Assembly (NCBI RefSeq): GCF_000428885.1
Contig: NZ_AUAU01000022.1
Coordinates: 1-64,000 of the forward strand
Reading direction: 5' to 3'
Length of the DNA: 64,000 bases
Source: Geothrix fermentans DSM 14018
GTDB taxonomy: Bacteria; Acidobacteriota; Holophagae; Holophagales; Holophagaceae
The notes beneath the pieces were generated by a model. That model made no database searches. It was given only the letters and a program-made list of their open reading frames with translations, and was not told the DNA's origin. A program made the position numbers and the translations under genes. Of this stretch, positions 43,695 through 53,054 are shown piece by piece; position 1 is the stretch's first letter; each line of letters starts with the position of its first letter.

Positions 43695-44096
43695 GTGAGC
43701 GACAAGAAGTGGTTCAAGATTGGCGAGGCCGCTTCCATGATCGGTGTCTCCCCCAAAGATCTGCGCTACTGGGAGGAGGTCGTCCCCGACATCAAGCCCC
43801 GGCGCAGCAAGGGCAATCTCCGCTACTACCACGTGGACGAGCTGCCCCGCCTGAAGCGCATCAAGGCCTGGCTGGCCGAGGGCCTCACCGTGGCCGACTG
43901 CGCCGAGCTGCTGGCCCACGGCCACCTCGTGCAGCGCCTGGACCTGGGCCTCGACACCGACGAGCTGCCCGCCGCCCCCGCCGCGAAGCCCAAGCCCACC
44001 ATCCCCCGCCTCCTGCGCACCAGCTCCGACCTCCAGCCCGTCCTCAAGTCCGTGCGGGCCCTGTACGAGCGCCTGTCCCATCCAGTCAAACCTTGA
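43695..44096 (+). CDS. MerR-family transcriptional regulator
   Basis: The 133-residue protein has the winged-helix MerR domain: [68 protein letters not shown]. The short variable C-terminus (Ala/Pro-rich, then [22 protein letters not shown]) has no Cys cluster, so metal sensing is unlikely. It resembles the small MerR proteins next to cell-cycle or pilus genes in Deltaproteobacteria and Acidobacteriota. Start is GTG 43695 after GGAGG. Its stop overlaps the tRNA promoter. Confidence 0.88.
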   Translation: MSDKKWFKIGEAASMIGVSPKDLRYWEEVVPDIKPRRSKGNLRYYHVDELPRLKRIKAWLAEGLTVADCAELLAHGHLVQRLDLGLDTDELPAAPAAKPKPTIPRLLRTSSDLQPVLKSVRALYERLSHPVKP

Positions 44097-44121
44097 CCTG
44101 AGGCCCCACCCGGTCTAGAGT
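44093..44121 (+). promoter_or_regulatory. tRNA-Pro promoter
   Basis: TTGACC (44093-44098), 17-base spacer, TAGAGT (44116-44121). Transcription would begin at about 44128, a few bases before the tRNA. The -35 box overlaps the stop codon of the merR-type gene. Confidence 0.7.
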
Positions 44122-44131
44122 CAATGGTTCA

Positions 44132-44207
<76 letters not shown>

Positions 44208-44208
<1 letters not shown>

Positions 44209-44251
44209 AAACACCAGAGGGGCCCTCGAAAGAGGGCCCTTCTGGTGTTTT
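44208..44251 (+). terminator. Strong terminator after tRNA-Pro
   Basis: AAACACCAGAGGGGCCCTC and GAGGGCCCTTCTGGTGTTTT form an almost perfect ~19-bp stem with loop GAAA and T-run, starting at the tRNA CCA end. Confidence 0.88.
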
Positions 44252-44263
44252 GACCCATCGGGT

Positions 44264-44282
44264 CGAGAGGATTCGAACCTCC
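44264..44282 (-). repeat. Inverted copy of the tRNA-Pro T-arm
   Basis: These 19 bases are the exact reverse complement of 44181-44199 in the tRNA (GGAGGTTCGAATCCTCTCG). The copy lies just after the terminator and at the start of the tandem units. Confidence 0.9.
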
Positions 44283-44523
44283 GAGTGGGACCGCCCGAGG
44301 CGTGCCTAGATGGCACGCCGAAGCGGGACCGGCGGCTGGCGTAGCCAGACGCGTTCGAATCCGGCCCTGGTGTGACGGTGCCAAATACGGGGCACGGCCA
44401 ACCTCCGAGTGGGGTCGCGGGGGCAGCGCGCTGCGCTGTCGGGAGCGAGACCGGCGACTGGCAAAGCCAGGCGCAGTTCGAATCCCACCCTGGCGTGCCG
44501 ATTCCAAATACCGAGCACGGCCA
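44277..44523. repeat. Two tandem ~124-bp tRNA-tail-like units with covarying hairpins
   Basis: Unit A is 44277-44400 and unit B 44401-44523. Both start ACCTCCGAGTGGG, both contain a CTGGC-N3-GCCAG hairpin then GTTCGAATCC (T-loop-like), and both end GCACGGCCA. Between them lies an 8-bp hairpin whose sequence differs completely (GGCGTGCC/GGCACGCC in A, GGCAGCGC/GCGCTGTC in B) while pairing is kept. A third, partial start (AACTCCAACCGG) follows. The 344 bases from 44209 to 44552 hold only these units and the terminator. Confidence 0.8.
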
Positions 44524-44552
44524 AACTCCAACCGGAACCACTCGAACACCGC

Positions 44553-45656
44553 CTACGGTCTCACCGCCAGCCGCAGCGCCAGGCCCATGTCGGCGGTGTT
44601 CTCGTTGTGGGTGATGTTGTTGATGTAGCTGAAGGTCAGGGCGGTGCGCGGGCCGAGGCGGACGTGCATGCCGAGGTCGTGGACCACCGAGGGTCTGTCC
44701 AGGGTGGCGCCCGGCCCCTGGGAGGTGAGGCCGTCGTGATAGACGAGGACCAGGAACGGCCTCACCCGGGACCAGCCGTGCCACTCCCAGCCCAGGTGGC
44801 CGGCGATCTGGTCCTTGATGAGGAAGGGATTCTGGCCGTTGCCGCCCTGGATGTTGCGGCGGAGGTAGGCTCCGCCTCCGTTCACGACCTGGTTCGGCGA
44901 GATCCGCCACTGGAAGGTCAGGCCGGCGCTGGAGTCCCAGTCCGACCGGAACCTCCCGTCGAACCGGGTGGCGGGGATCTTCAGGACCCCGAGGAGGCCG
45001 ACCGTCAGCCGGGGCCGCTCATAGATCCGGTGGAACACGGTCAAGGCGGGGTCCACCGGGTGGAAGCGGACCGGTTCCTGCGAGAAGTAGACCACCCGGC
45101 CCTTCTGGATGATGGCCATGGTGAGCTGATCCCGGGCGATGGCCCCGCGTCCACTCTGCTCGAACCCGAGCTTGTGGAACCCCTCGATGAGCCCGTCCAG
45201 GAAGCCGCCGTCGATGCTCTCCCAGCCCAGAGTCAGGGCCACGTCCGTGTCCCGGGTCAGGCCGTAGCGGAAGTCGAGCTCCGTCCGCTGGACTTCGCCA
45301 TCGAAGAAGAAGAGGAGGGGCTCATTCGGCAGGGAGGCGGCGAACTGGGTGACGCCCGCCGGTTCCACACGGATCCTGCCGGACGGGTCGCTTCCCAGCC
45401 GGTCCTTGATCAGGTCCGAGAACTCGAAGGTGTTGGAGCGGGTCACCTGGAATGCGAAGCGCCACTGGCCCTTGCCCACCGGCATCGGGCTGGTGGGCCG
45501 GTAGGTGATGGGAACCAGGTTCAGGGGGAAGAGGTCGCGGGTCAGCGGAGGGCCCGGGTCGGGCCAGGTGTCCTCCGCCGGAGCAGCGGCCGGCGCCTGG
45601 GCGGAGACAGGGCACGAGGCCAGGAGACCGAGGGCCAGTGCGAGGTTCCAGCGCAT
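44553..45656 (-). CDS. DUF3187 outer-membrane protein
   Basis: The 367-residue protein has a signal peptide ([21 protein letters not shown]) and opens [35 protein letters not shown], the start typical of DUF3187. Regular alternating beta-strands to the C-terminus follow ([46 protein letters not shown]). This is a probable small outer-membrane barrel of unknown function. The start is ATG 45656. A longer frame upstream overlaps the TetR gene and is discarded. The TetR regulator diverges from it 85 bases away. Confidence 0.82.
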   Translation of the reverse strand: MRWNLALALGLLASCPVSAQAPAAAPAEDTWPDPGPPLTRDLFPLNLVPITYRPTSPMPVGKGQWRFAFQVTRSNTFEFSDLIKDRLGSDPSGRIRVEPAGVTQFAASLPNEPLLFFFDGEVQRTELDFRYGLTRDTDVALTLGWESIDGGFLDGLIEGFHKLGFEQSGRGAIARDQLTMAIIQKGRVVYFSQEPVRFHPVDPALTVFHRIYERPRLTVGLLGVLKIPATRFDGRFRSDWDSSAGLTFQWRISPNQVVNGGGAYLRRNIQGGNGQNPFLIKDQIAGHLGWEWHGWSRVRPFLVLVYHDGLTSQGPGATLDRPSVVHDLGMHVRLGPRTALTFSYINNITHNENTADMGLALRLAVRP

Positions 45657-45741
45657 GAGCGCTCCATGGAAAGATCGAAACGGGCTGCAGGGAGATCCGG
45701 GGCCCATCCGTCCAGGCGAGGGCTGGAGGTGGATGGATATC

Positions 45742-46401
45742 ATGAAACCCATCATGGAAGCCACCGCCACCGACACCCGAACCGCCCTGCTCCAGGCCGC
45801 CCTGGTCTGCTTCGCCGACCATGGGTTCGACGGCAGCAGCATGCGGATGATCGCGGACAAGGCCGGGCGGCCCCTGTCGCTCCTCTCGCACTATTTCGGC
45901 AACAAGGAAGGCCTCTACCTCGAGGTGTTCAAGTACATCCTCGAGACGCCCATGCAGGCCTCAGGCCCTGAGGCGGACGGCGGCCCCCTGGACCGGCCCG
46001 GGGCCATCCGGCTGCTGAGGGAGCAGATCCACCTGATGTTCGACCGGGCCGCACCGGGCACGGACGTGCGGCTGCCCCTCCAGGAGTTCAGGGCCCGCCT
46101 GTGGATGCAGGAATTCCGCTCGCCCCGGCCGAGCCTCCACGCGCTGTTCAGGCAGTACGTCGGCCCGGCGGTGGACGCGATCCGCAGCTGCATCCGCGTG
46201 CTCCGCCCGGACCTGAACGAGGCCCAGGTGGCCTTCCTCGGCATCACGATCATGGGACAGGTGGTGGGGCACGGGATGATGTCGGGGCTCAACAAGGTCC
46301 TGTGGGGCGACCATCCCCCCTTCGGCAGCCCCTTCCAGGAGGCGGAGCTCCTCGTGGAGTTCTGCCTGGGCGGGCTCCTCGCGCCGGGACAGGCCCACTG
46401 A
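45742..46401 (+). CDS. TetR-family transcriptional regulator
   Basis: The 219-residue protein begins with the TetR HTH: RTALLQAALVCFADHGFDGSSMRMIADKAGRPLSLLSHYFGNKEGLYLEVFKYI. A helical ligand-binding domain follows with DUF1956-like features (LHALFRQYVGPAVDAI, LGITIMGQVVGH). It diverges from the DUF3187 gene, which it may repress. The start may be ATG 45742 or ATG 45733, and GGAGGT (45725-45730) fits the former better. Confidence 0.9.
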   Translation: MKPIMEATATDTRTALLQAALVCFADHGFDGSSMRMIADKAGRPLSLLSHYFGNKEGLYLEVFKYILETPMQASGPEADGGPLDRPGAIRLLREQIHLMFDRAAPGTDVRLPLQEFRARLWMQEFRSPRPSLHALFRQYVGPAVDAIRSCIRVLRPDLNEAQVAFLGITIMGQVVGHGMMSGLNKVLWGDHPPFGSPFQEAELLVEFCLGGLLAPGQAH

Positions 46402-46449
46402 CAGCCCGCCCGTCCCGGACGCCTTCACAGGGTAGAATTCCGGTCAGAG

Positions 46450-46860
46450 GTGGATGTCGTGCCAAGCCAGGAACGCCTGCCTGACCCGGGAGGGGAGCCT
46501 CGCGGGGCCTCCCAGCCCCCCGTGCTGGACCAGGTCTACCTCGCCGCCTGCCTCAGGGGGGGGCTGACGGCTCCGAAGCTGCTCCAGATGGCCGACCTGT
46601 TCGAGCTCCGCATGGAGGAGGACCGCCTCGCCATGCGGGAGGCCCTGGAAGCCGGAAACCTCGATGGCGTGGGCGCGGCCGCGCACCGCCTCAAGGGCTC
46701 CGCAGGCAGCCTGGGCCTCCAGGGGATCCGAGCCTGCGCCGCGGGCATCGAGGAGGCCGCGAAGACGGGCCGGCAGGCGGCCTGCCGGTCCGCCCTGGCG
46801 GCGCTGCCGGCGGTCTGCGCGGACGTCCTCCGCACCTTCCGCGCCCACCTGTGTGGCTAG
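46450..46860 (+). CDS. Stand-alone Hpt phosphotransfer protein
   Basis: The 136-residue protein has an Hpt four-helix domain in the C-terminal ~95 residues. The phospho-accepting His lies in VGAAAHRLKGSAGSLGLQGIRACAAGIEEAAKTG. Hpt proteins move phosphate from a hybrid kinase receiver to a response regulator. The convergent neighbour is a hybrid kinase with a C-terminal receiver, the natural partner. The N-terminal ~30 residues are Pro/Gly-rich. GTG 46450 is an uncertain start. Its TAG stop shares CTAG with the kinase's stop on the other strand. Confidence 0.82.
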   Translation: MDVVPSQERLPDPGGEPRGASQPPVLDQVYLAACLRGGLTAPKLLQMADLFELRMEEDRLAMREALEAGNLDGVGAAAHRLKGSAGSLGLQGIRACAAGIEEAAKTGRQAACRSALAALPAVCADVLRTFRAHLCG

Positions 46861-48785
46861 GAGACCGGCTCTCCAAGGATCCCCAGGATCACCCGCCGGA
46901 TCTCATCGGGTCCACAGCGGCCCTTGATGAAGATGTGGGCGAACCCCGGCGGCGCCGCATCGTCGCCTGCATAGAGGAGCACGGGGAAGGTGTCTCCGCA
47001 GGCCTCGCGCAGGGCCGGCAGCAGCTCGGGCCCGGCACCGTCGGGAAGGCGGCCATCCAGGACCGCCAGGGCCCAATCCCCCCCCGGGAGGCGCTCCCGG
47101 GCCTCGGCCAGGGTCCGGGCGCGATCCACCCGCGCCACGCCCTCCAGGGCTTCCGCCAGGAGCCCGCACACCACATCGTCGTCCTCCACGTGCAGGATGG
47201 CGCGGAGCGCGCCCTGGGGCGCCTGCGCGAGGGCGCGGCCGGCGGCGGGGAGGTCCAGGCGGAACACGGTGCGGCCGGGACGGGACTCGAACTCGAGGGC
47301 GCCTCCCATGGCCTCCGCCAGGGACCTGGAGATGGACAGCCCCAGCCCGCTCCCAGGCTGCTGATGCGGCCCCCCGGCCTGGGCGAACTCCCGGAAGATG
47401 CGGGCCTGGAAGGCCTCGGGGATGCCGGGGCCGTGGTCCTCCACGGCCAGCGTCCAGCCCCGGGGGGAGGGCTGGATGGCGAGGACCACGGCCTCTCCCG
47501 GCGGGCTGTACTTCACGGCGTTGGACAGCAGGTTCACGAGGATCTGGACCACCCAATCCGTGTCCGCCAGCACCTCGGCCCCCTCGGGCACGGGGCCCGC
47601 CGCCAGCGCGACGTCGAAGGACTCGCGGTAGGTCCGGACCGCCTCCCGGGCCTGGTTCACGAGGAGGTCCAGGCGGCTGGCCCGCACCGAGGGCACCATG
47701 CGGCCCTGCCGGGCCTGGCCCAGGATGTCGTCCACCATGCGGGCCAGCCGCACCGCGTTGGCGTGGGCCAGCGCCGCCAGCTCCCGGGCCCGGGCGGGCA
47801 TCCCGGCCTGGCTCAGCAGAAGCTCGAGGCTGCCCCGGATGCTCGACAGGGGCGTCCTCAGCTCGTGGCTGGCGGTGTGGAGGAAGCGCTCCTTGGCCCG
47901 CTCCGCCTCGCGCCGGGCCGATACGTTCCGGACGATGCCCAGCGCCTGGCCGGGCCCGCAGGGCACGAGGCGGACCTCGAAATCCCCCTCCCGGCCCCCG
48001 AGGGCCAGCCGGTACTCCACGGTCCGCGCCTCCCCGGTGCCCAGCACCTCGCCGAGGGCCTGGAGCCCTGCGGCCGCCTCCGCCGGGGGCAGGAACTCGG
48101 CCAGGCGGCGGCCCGCCGCCGGCCCGCCGGATCCGGGGAAATCCAGGGGATCCCGGGTGATGACCTCCAGGCAGACGCCCTCGCGGTCGAGCCGCAGCAG
48201 GAGGTCCGGGAGGGCCTCCAGCAGGAGCCGCGAGTGGCGCCACCGGCCGGGCCCATCCTCCGGCGCGCTCCCCGGAGCGCCCCGGACCAGCTCCATCTCG
48301 GCCCAGGCCGCCATGTCCATGAGGAAGGCCGCATCCGCGGGCGAGAAGGCGCGGGGGACCCGGTCCACCACGCAGAGGGTGCCCAGGGGTGCGTTCCCGG
48401 GGCCCCGCAGTGGCACGCCGGCATAGAAACGCACGAAGGGGGGGCCCACCACCAGGGGATTGTCCGCGAACCGCTCGTCCCGCAGGGCATCCTCCACCAG
48501 GAGCGGTCCGCTGGCGAGGATGGCGTGCCCGCAGAAGGAGACATCGCGCGGCGTCTCGGCCGCCTCCAGCCCGTACCGGGACTTGAACCACTGGCGCGAA
48601 GCGTCCACCAGGCTCACCAGGGCGATGGGGACCCCGAAGAAATGGGCGGCGGCGCGGGTGATGCGGTCGAAGCGCTCCTCGGCCGGGGTGTCGAGGACCC
48701 GCAGGCTCCGCAGCACCTCCAGACGGAAGGATTCATCGGGCGGGAGCGGCGGCGTCTGCATAGGGCGGGAGGACGGGATCCCCAT
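46857..48785 (-). CDS. Hybrid histidine kinase: GAF-PAS-HisKA-HATPase-receiver
   Basis: The 642-residue cytoplasmic kinase has a GAF domain at about residues 25-165 (LVSLVDASRQWFKSRYGLEAAETPRDVSFCGHAI) and a PAS-like domain at about 190-290 (LLLRLDREGVCLEVITRD). The HisKA phospho-His is in HTASHELRTPLSSIRG (about residue 307), with HATPase motifs NLLSNAVKYSPPGE and GSGLGLSISRSLAEAMGG. A degenerate receiver follows (ILHVEDDDVVCG, LAVLDGRLPDG, IFIKGRCG) with Asp kept. The start is taken at ATG 48785, and ATG 48761 is possible. There is no membrane segment. Confidence 0.9.
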   Translation of the reverse strand: MGIPSSRPMQTPPLPPDESFRLEVLRSLRVLDTPAEERFDRITRAAAHFFGVPIALVSLVDASRQWFKSRYGLEAAETPRDVSFCGHAILASGPLLVEDALRDERFADNPLVVGPPFVRFYAGVPLRGPGNAPLGTLCVVDRVPRAFSPADAAFLMDMAAWAEMELVRGAPGSAPEDGPGRWRHSRLLLEALPDLLLRLDREGVCLEVITRDPLDFPGSGGPAAGRRLAEFLPPAEAAAGLQALGEVLGTGEARTVEYRLALGGREGDFEVRLVPCGPGQALGIVRNVSARREAERAKERFLHTASHELRTPLSSIRGSLELLLSQAGMPARARELAALAHANAVRLARMVDDILGQARQGRMVPSVRASRLDLLVNQAREAVRTYRESFDVALAAGPVPEGAEVLADTDWVVQILVNLLSNAVKYSPPGEAVVLAIQPSPRGWTLAVEDHGPGIPEAFQARIFREFAQAGGPHQQPGSGLGLSISRSLAEAMGGALEFESRPGRTVFRLDLPAAGRALAQAPQGALRAILHVEDDDVVCGLLAEALEGVARVDRARTLAEARERLPGGDWALAVLDGRLPDGAGPELLPALREACGDTFPVLLYAGDDAAPPGFAHIFIKGRCGPDEIRRVILGILGEPVS

Positions 48786-48931
48786 CGGAGTCCCTAACGA
48801 TACCCCGCGGCACCACCTGAGGTGAGGAGGGCCGGGGCATCCGGGGGCCTCCGCGGGTTTTTGCGGTACCCTGGAGGGAACCCGTGGAGACCGGACGGGG
48901 GTCCGGTGCCGCACCTCCCCGCCAGGATTCC

Positions 48932-50032
48932 ATGTACTCGATCCTGCTCACCGAAGACGATCCGGTCACGGCGATGATGGCCGAGGACCTCCTGAAGGCG
49001 CGCGGTTGCTCCGTCCGCTGGGCGGAGACAGGCTGGGAGACGCGGACCTGCCTCGACCAGGCGGGCTACGACGCGCTGATCATGGACCTGGGCCTCCCGG
49101 ATGCGGACGGTTTCGAGCTGCTGCGGGAGCTGTCCTTCCAACATCCGAACCTGCCGATCCTCGTGATGACCGCCCTCGACGACGCGGCCTCAGCCATCAA
49201 GGCCCTCCGGAACGGCGCCACGGACTACCTCACCAAGCCCGTGGCACCCGACGTCCTGTTCGACGGCCTCTCGGCGGCCATCCAGCACAAGGCCGAGGTC
49301 CGGACCGTCCAGGAGGACGAGCGCCAGCGGCAGCGCTACTCGGACCTGGGGCAGCTGGCCTCCTCCTTCGCCCATGAGGTCCGCAACCCCCTGGCCTCCA
49401 TCCGGACCCTCTGCGAGCTCCTCAACCAGGACCTCCAGCCCGGCCCCCAGCTGGAGTGCGTGGAGCGCCTGCAGAAGCTGGCCCTGCGCATCGAATCGCT
49501 CATGAAGGTCTTCCTCGACTTCAGCCGCCCCTCCGTGCCCTCGCCCCGGCTCATCGACGTCAGGGCCATGGCCTACCGCTCCGTGGAGAGCCTGGAGGCC
49601 CGCCTGCGCCCCTTCGGAGCCGGCCCCGTCCTCGCCTTCCCCTCGGAGGGGCTCACGGTCTACGCTGACGAGGTGCAGACCGTCAGCATCCTCGTGGCCC
49701 TGCTGGAGAACGCCCTGGACGCCGTCAAGGACCCCGCGCGCATCCGGATCGAGGCCTCCTCCGGCTCCACCCACCGGGGCCAGGCCTTCACGAGCATCCG
49801 CGTCTGCGACGACGGCCCGGGCATCCCCGCCCACCTGCTGCCCAAGATCTTCTCGCCCTTCTTCTCCACCAAGCCCAAGGGCACCGGCATCGGGCTGGCC
49901 ATCGCCCACCGCCTGGCCCTCGAAAACCACGGCAGCCTGGTGGCCACCTCCATCCCCCAGCAAGAGACCAGCTTCTTGCTCTCGCTCCCACGGGAGGCCC
50001 CTCGTGCCCAGGGTGCTGTTGACGGAAGATGA
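48932..50032 (+). CDS. Receiver-histidine kinase (REC-HisKA-HATPase)
   Basis: The 366-residue protein has an N-terminal receiver ([15 protein letters not shown], phospho-Asp in [13 protein letters not shown] about residue 52, [10 protein letters not shown]). A HisKA domain follows with [17 protein letters not shown] (His about residue 148), then an HATPase domain with [21 protein letters not shown] and [13 protein letters not shown], close to the NtrB type. Soluble. It overlaps the next gene, an NtrC-type regulator, by 29 bases, so they form a pair in which the kinase may itself be switched through its receiver. The start is ATG 48932. Confidence 0.9.
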   Translation: MYSILLTEDDPVTAMMAEDLLKARGCSVRWAETGWETRTCLDQAGYDALIMDLGLPDADGFELLRELSFQHPNLPILVMTALDDAASAIKALRNGATDYLTKPVAPDVLFDGLSAAIQHKAEVRTVQEDERQRQRYSDLGQLASSFAHEVRNPLASIRTLCELLNQDLQPGPQLECVERLQKLALRIESLMKVFLDFSRPSVPSPRLIDVRAMAYRSVESLEARLRPFGAGPVLAFPSEGLTVYADEVQTVSILVALLENALDAVKDPARIRIEASSGSTHRGQAFTSIRVCDDGPGIPAHLLPKIFSPFFSTKPKGTGIGLAIAHRLALENHGSLVATSIPQQETSFLLSLPREAPRAQGAVDGR

Positions 50033-51350
50033 CGACGACCTGGCCTTCGCGCTTACGCGGTTGCTGAACCAGCGCGGGTACGACGTGGCCTGGGCCGCCA
50101 CCGCCGCCCAGGCCCGGGCCACCGCGGCCAAGGCCGACCACGACCTCGTGGTGATGGATCTGGGCCTGCCGGACGAGGATGGCCACGACCTCCTCCGCGG
50201 CCTGCTGGCCGGGGATCCCACCATCCCCGTCCTCGTCCTCACCGCCCGGGACGAGGCCGCCTCCGCCATCAAGGCCATCCGCCTGGGCGCCACGGACTAC
50301 CTCACCAAGCCCGTGGAGTCGGAAACCCTCTTCTCGAGCCTGGCCGCGGCCCTGGAGCAGAGCACCCTCCGGCGCAGCCTCGAGGCCATGCGCCGCCAGT
50401 CCATGGAGGGCGAGGGGATCGTGGGGTCCGCCCCGGCCTTTCAGCGCGCCATGCGCGCCCTCGGCCAGGCCGCCGGCGCCGCCCACGCGCCGGTGCTCAT
50501 CACCGGGGAGACGGGCACCGGCAAGGAGCTGGCCGCGCGCTTCGTCCACCGCGCCAGTCCGCGCAGCGGAGGCCCCTTCGTGGTGCTCAACGCCGCCTGC
50601 CTGCCCAAGGAGCTGGTGGAATCCGAGCTGTTCGGCCACGAGGCCGGGGCCTTCACGGGGGCCAAGGCCGGGCGCCGCGGGCTCTTCGAGCTGGCCTCCG
50701 GCGGCACCCTCTTCCTCGACGAGATCGGGGAGCTGCCCCTGGACCTCCAACCCAAGCTGCTGCGGGTGATCGAGGGCCATCCCTTCCGCCGGGTGGGCGG
50801 GGAGCGGGAGATCCGCGCGGACGTCCGCATCGTGGCCGCCACCCACCGGGAGCTCGCGGCCTTCGTGGAGGCGGGCCAGTTCCGGCAGGACCTCTACTTC
50901 CGGCTGAAGGTCCTGGGGATCCACCTCCCTCCCCTGCGGGAGCGGGTGGAGGACATCCCGCTGCTGGTGGAGTGCTTCCTGTCCAAGTTCCGGGAGACCA
51001 TGGGCACCGCTCCGCCGGCCTGCTCCGGCGAGGCCATGGCCGCCCTGGCCCGCTACCGGTGGCCCGGGAACATCCGCGAGCTGCGCAACGTCATCGAGCG
51101 GGCCATCATCCTCACGCCGGGGCCCGCCATCCGGATCGAGGACCTCCCGCCGGAGATCGCCGGCCCGCCGGCGGCCTCGGCCAGGCCGGCTCCCCAGGAG
51201 AGCCTGGAGGACATCCTCCAGGGCCGGATGGTGGAGGCCTGGGAGAACTCCGGGCGGAACCTCAGCCAGACGGCCAGGACCCTCGGCGTGACCCGGGTGA
51301 CCCTCCGGTCCTGGCTCCGCAAGGCGGGGGCCTACCCGGTCAAAGACTGA
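50004..51350 (+). CDS. NtrC-family sigma-54-dependent response regulator
   Basis: The 448-residue protein has a receiver with TEDDDDL, Asp about residue 52 in [13 protein letters not shown] and [10 protein letters not shown], very like the receiver of the preceding kinase (shared DLGLPD.DG and ATDYLTKPV). An AAA+ domain follows with [18 protein letters not shown] (about residue 214) and [20 protein letters not shown] Fis-type HTH ends the chain ([24 protein letters not shown]). GTG 50004 starts inside the kinase gene. It is the cognate regulator by position. Confidence 0.93.
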   Translation: MPRVLLTEDDDDLAFALTRLLNQRGYDVAWAATAAQARATAAKADHDLVVMDLGLPDEDGHDLLRGLLAGDPTIPVLVLTARDEAASAIKAIRLGATDYLTKPVESETLFSSLAAALEQSTLRRSLEAMRRQSMEGEGIVGSAPAFQRAMRALGQAAGAAHAPVLITGETGTGKELAARFVHRASPRSGGPFVVLNAACLPKELVESELFGHEAGAFTGAKAGRRGLFELASGGTLFLDEIGELPLDLQPKLLRVIEGHPFRRVGGEREIRADVRIVAATHRELAAFVEAGQFRQDLYFRLKVLGIHLPPLRERVEDIPLLVECFLSKFRETMGTAPPACSGEAMAALARYRWPGNIRELRNVIERAIILTPGPAIRIEDLPPEIAGPPAASARPAPQESLEDILQGRMVEAWENSGRNLSQTARTLGVTRVTLRSWLRKAGAYPVKD

Positions 51351-51473
51351 TCACCTGGATAATTAATGATCCAGGCCGGGCCCATGCGGGGCCCTTATCC
51401 GGCACCCAACCCGCCCGATATGTTCAATTGAAAAAGACACTCCACTTGGCGTCCCTGTTGCTTTGCATGGGGC

Positions 51474-53054
51474 ATGGCAAGTGTCTTGATGGTTGACGAT
51501 GAAGAGGATCTCCTTTGGTCGGTGTCCAAGCACTTCGCGCGTGAACGCCCGGCCGTGGATTTCAGGATCAGCTCCAACCCCATGGAGGCCTTGGACCTCC
51601 TGCGCGTGGAGCGCATCGACGTCCTGATCACGGACTTCCAGATGCCGGCGGTGAACGGCATCGAGCTCATGGTCGAGGCCCAGAAGATCCGCCCGGACCT
51701 CTCCGTCATCTTCATCACCGCCTTCGGCAGCGCCCAGATGCGGTCCGAGATCGACCGCCGGGGGGCCTTCAGCTTCATCGAGAAGCCCTTCGCCCCCAAG
51801 GCCCTCATCGACGAGGTGGACCTGGCCCTCCAGTCCAACCGGGGCGGCTTCACCGGCTCCCTGAAGCTGGGGTTCGTGGACCTGGTGCAGCTGTACGCCT
51901 CCACCCGCTCCACGGGCTGCCTGACCGTGCGGCTGGGCCGGCAGACCGGCCGGGTCTGGCTCCGGGAGGGCCAGATGGTCCACGCCGAGCGCGAGAAGAC
52001 CACCGGGGCCCAGGCCGTCTACGACCTCATCGCCTGGAAGGGCGGCATCTTCGACATGCAGGAGGGCGCCCAGGCCCCCATGCAGACCATCCGCGAGAGC
52101 ACGGCCATGATCCTCCTGGAGGGGCTCCGGCTGCGCGACGAGTACCTGCATACGGCCGCCCAGGATGCGCCCGAGCCCAACCACGAGGAGGCGCCGGTCC
52201 GCATCCCCCCTGTCCTGGTGCCCCCGGCCCCGGTGCCCGCGGCCGCCCCGCCCGCCGCCGGCGCCGGGGAACTGACTCTGGCCGGCGCGCTGCTCCTGTC
52301 CACCGAGCCCGCCTCCCCCCTGGACACGCCGGAAGTCCTCCGCCTCCATGAAGAGGCGATCATGATCCACGCCGTGATCCGGGAGCGGGTGGAGCGCGCC
52401 CTGAAGCTGGTCGAGGCCGGCATCCACGTGCCCGTCTCCTCCTACCAGCAGGAGGCAGACCTCCTCCTGGGCGCCGCCAAGCCCAGCGCCGAGAGCGCCC
52501 CCGCCGCCTCGCCGGACCGCCACACGGCCCCCGCCGACGATCCGGTGGTCCGCGTCCTCGGGGAGCTGGAGGACCGCTACGCGAACAACGCGGAGGAACT
52601 GGCCAAGGTCCACGCCATCACGGTCCACGCCGACAGCGTCGAAGTCGGGGGCCTGCGCCTCCGCCGCCGCAACGAGACCGCCGAGCCGAGCCACAAGGAC
52701 GGCATCTACGACTTCAACGGGAACACCCTGTTCACTTGGCACGCGGCCATGAAGCTGTTCGGGACCCGCATCCCCTCGGACGACGAGTGGGGAACCATCT
52801 TCGAGGCCATCCCGGGGCTGAGCGACAACAGCCGCCTGGCCAACGGCCAGGCCATCCTGGAGATCCCCTTCGTGGGGCACCGGAACCCCTACGGCGACTT
52901 CCTGAACCCCGAGGACGAGTCCAACCTCTGGTCCTCCACGCCGGACGGCAACGTGAAGGCCCGGTGCTGGTACCTCCTCCGGAACTTCCGCGTGGTGACG
53001 CGGTACTCCAACTCGAAGATGTACTCCTTCTCCGTGCGCACCAAAGCCCAATAG
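51474..53054 (+). CDS. Receiver-DUF4388 protein fused to a C-type-lectin-like (Fib_succ-type) domain
   Basis: The 526-residue protein has a receiver (VDDEEDLLWSVSKHF, DVLITDFQMPAVNGIEL, FSFIEKPFAP) and then a DUF4388/PATAN-like domain (about residues 122-210; GFTGSLKLGFVDLVQLYASTRSTGCLTVR, RVWLREGQMVHAE). A Pro/Ala-rich linker leads to a helical part (about 280-390) and a C-terminal ~110-residue domain. That domain has GTRIPSDDEWGTIFEAIPG, FVGHRNPYGDF, SNLWSSTPDG and SKMYSFSVR, the Fibrobacter-major-paralogue/C-type-lectin pattern. That fold is usually extracellular, so its presence in a cytoplasmic signalling protein is odd. Confidence 0.82.
   Translation: MASVLMVDDEEDLLWSVSKHFARERPAVDFRISSNPMEALDLLRVERIDVLITDFQMPAVNGIELMVEAQKIRPDLSVIFITAFGSAQMRSEIDRRGAFSFIEKPFAPKALIDEVDLALQSNRGGFTGSLKLGFVDLVQLYASTRSTGCLTVRLGRQTGRVWLREGQMVHAEREKTTGAQAVYDLIAWKGGIFDMQEGAQAPMQTIRESTAMILLEGLRLRDEYLHTAAQDAPEPNHEEAPVRIPPVLVPPAPVPAAAPPAAGAGELTLAGALLLSTEPASPLDTPEVLRLHEEAIMIHAVIRERVERALKLVEAGIHVPVSSYQQEADLLLGAAKPSAESAPAASPDRHTAPADDPVVRVLGELEDRYANNAEELAKVHAITVHADSVEVGGLRLRRRNETAEPSHKDGIYDFNGNTLFTWHAAMKLFGTRIPSDDEWGTIFEAIPGLSDNSRLANGQAILEIPFVGHRNPYGDFLNPEDESNLWSSTPDGNVKARCWYLLRNFRVVTRYSNSKMYSFSVRTKAQ

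Noticed and set aside
44281-44523. Additional tRNA genes in the tandem units
   Set aside because: Each unit has a T-loop-like GTTCGAATCC, but no acceptor stem or anticodon arm with correct spacing can be built.
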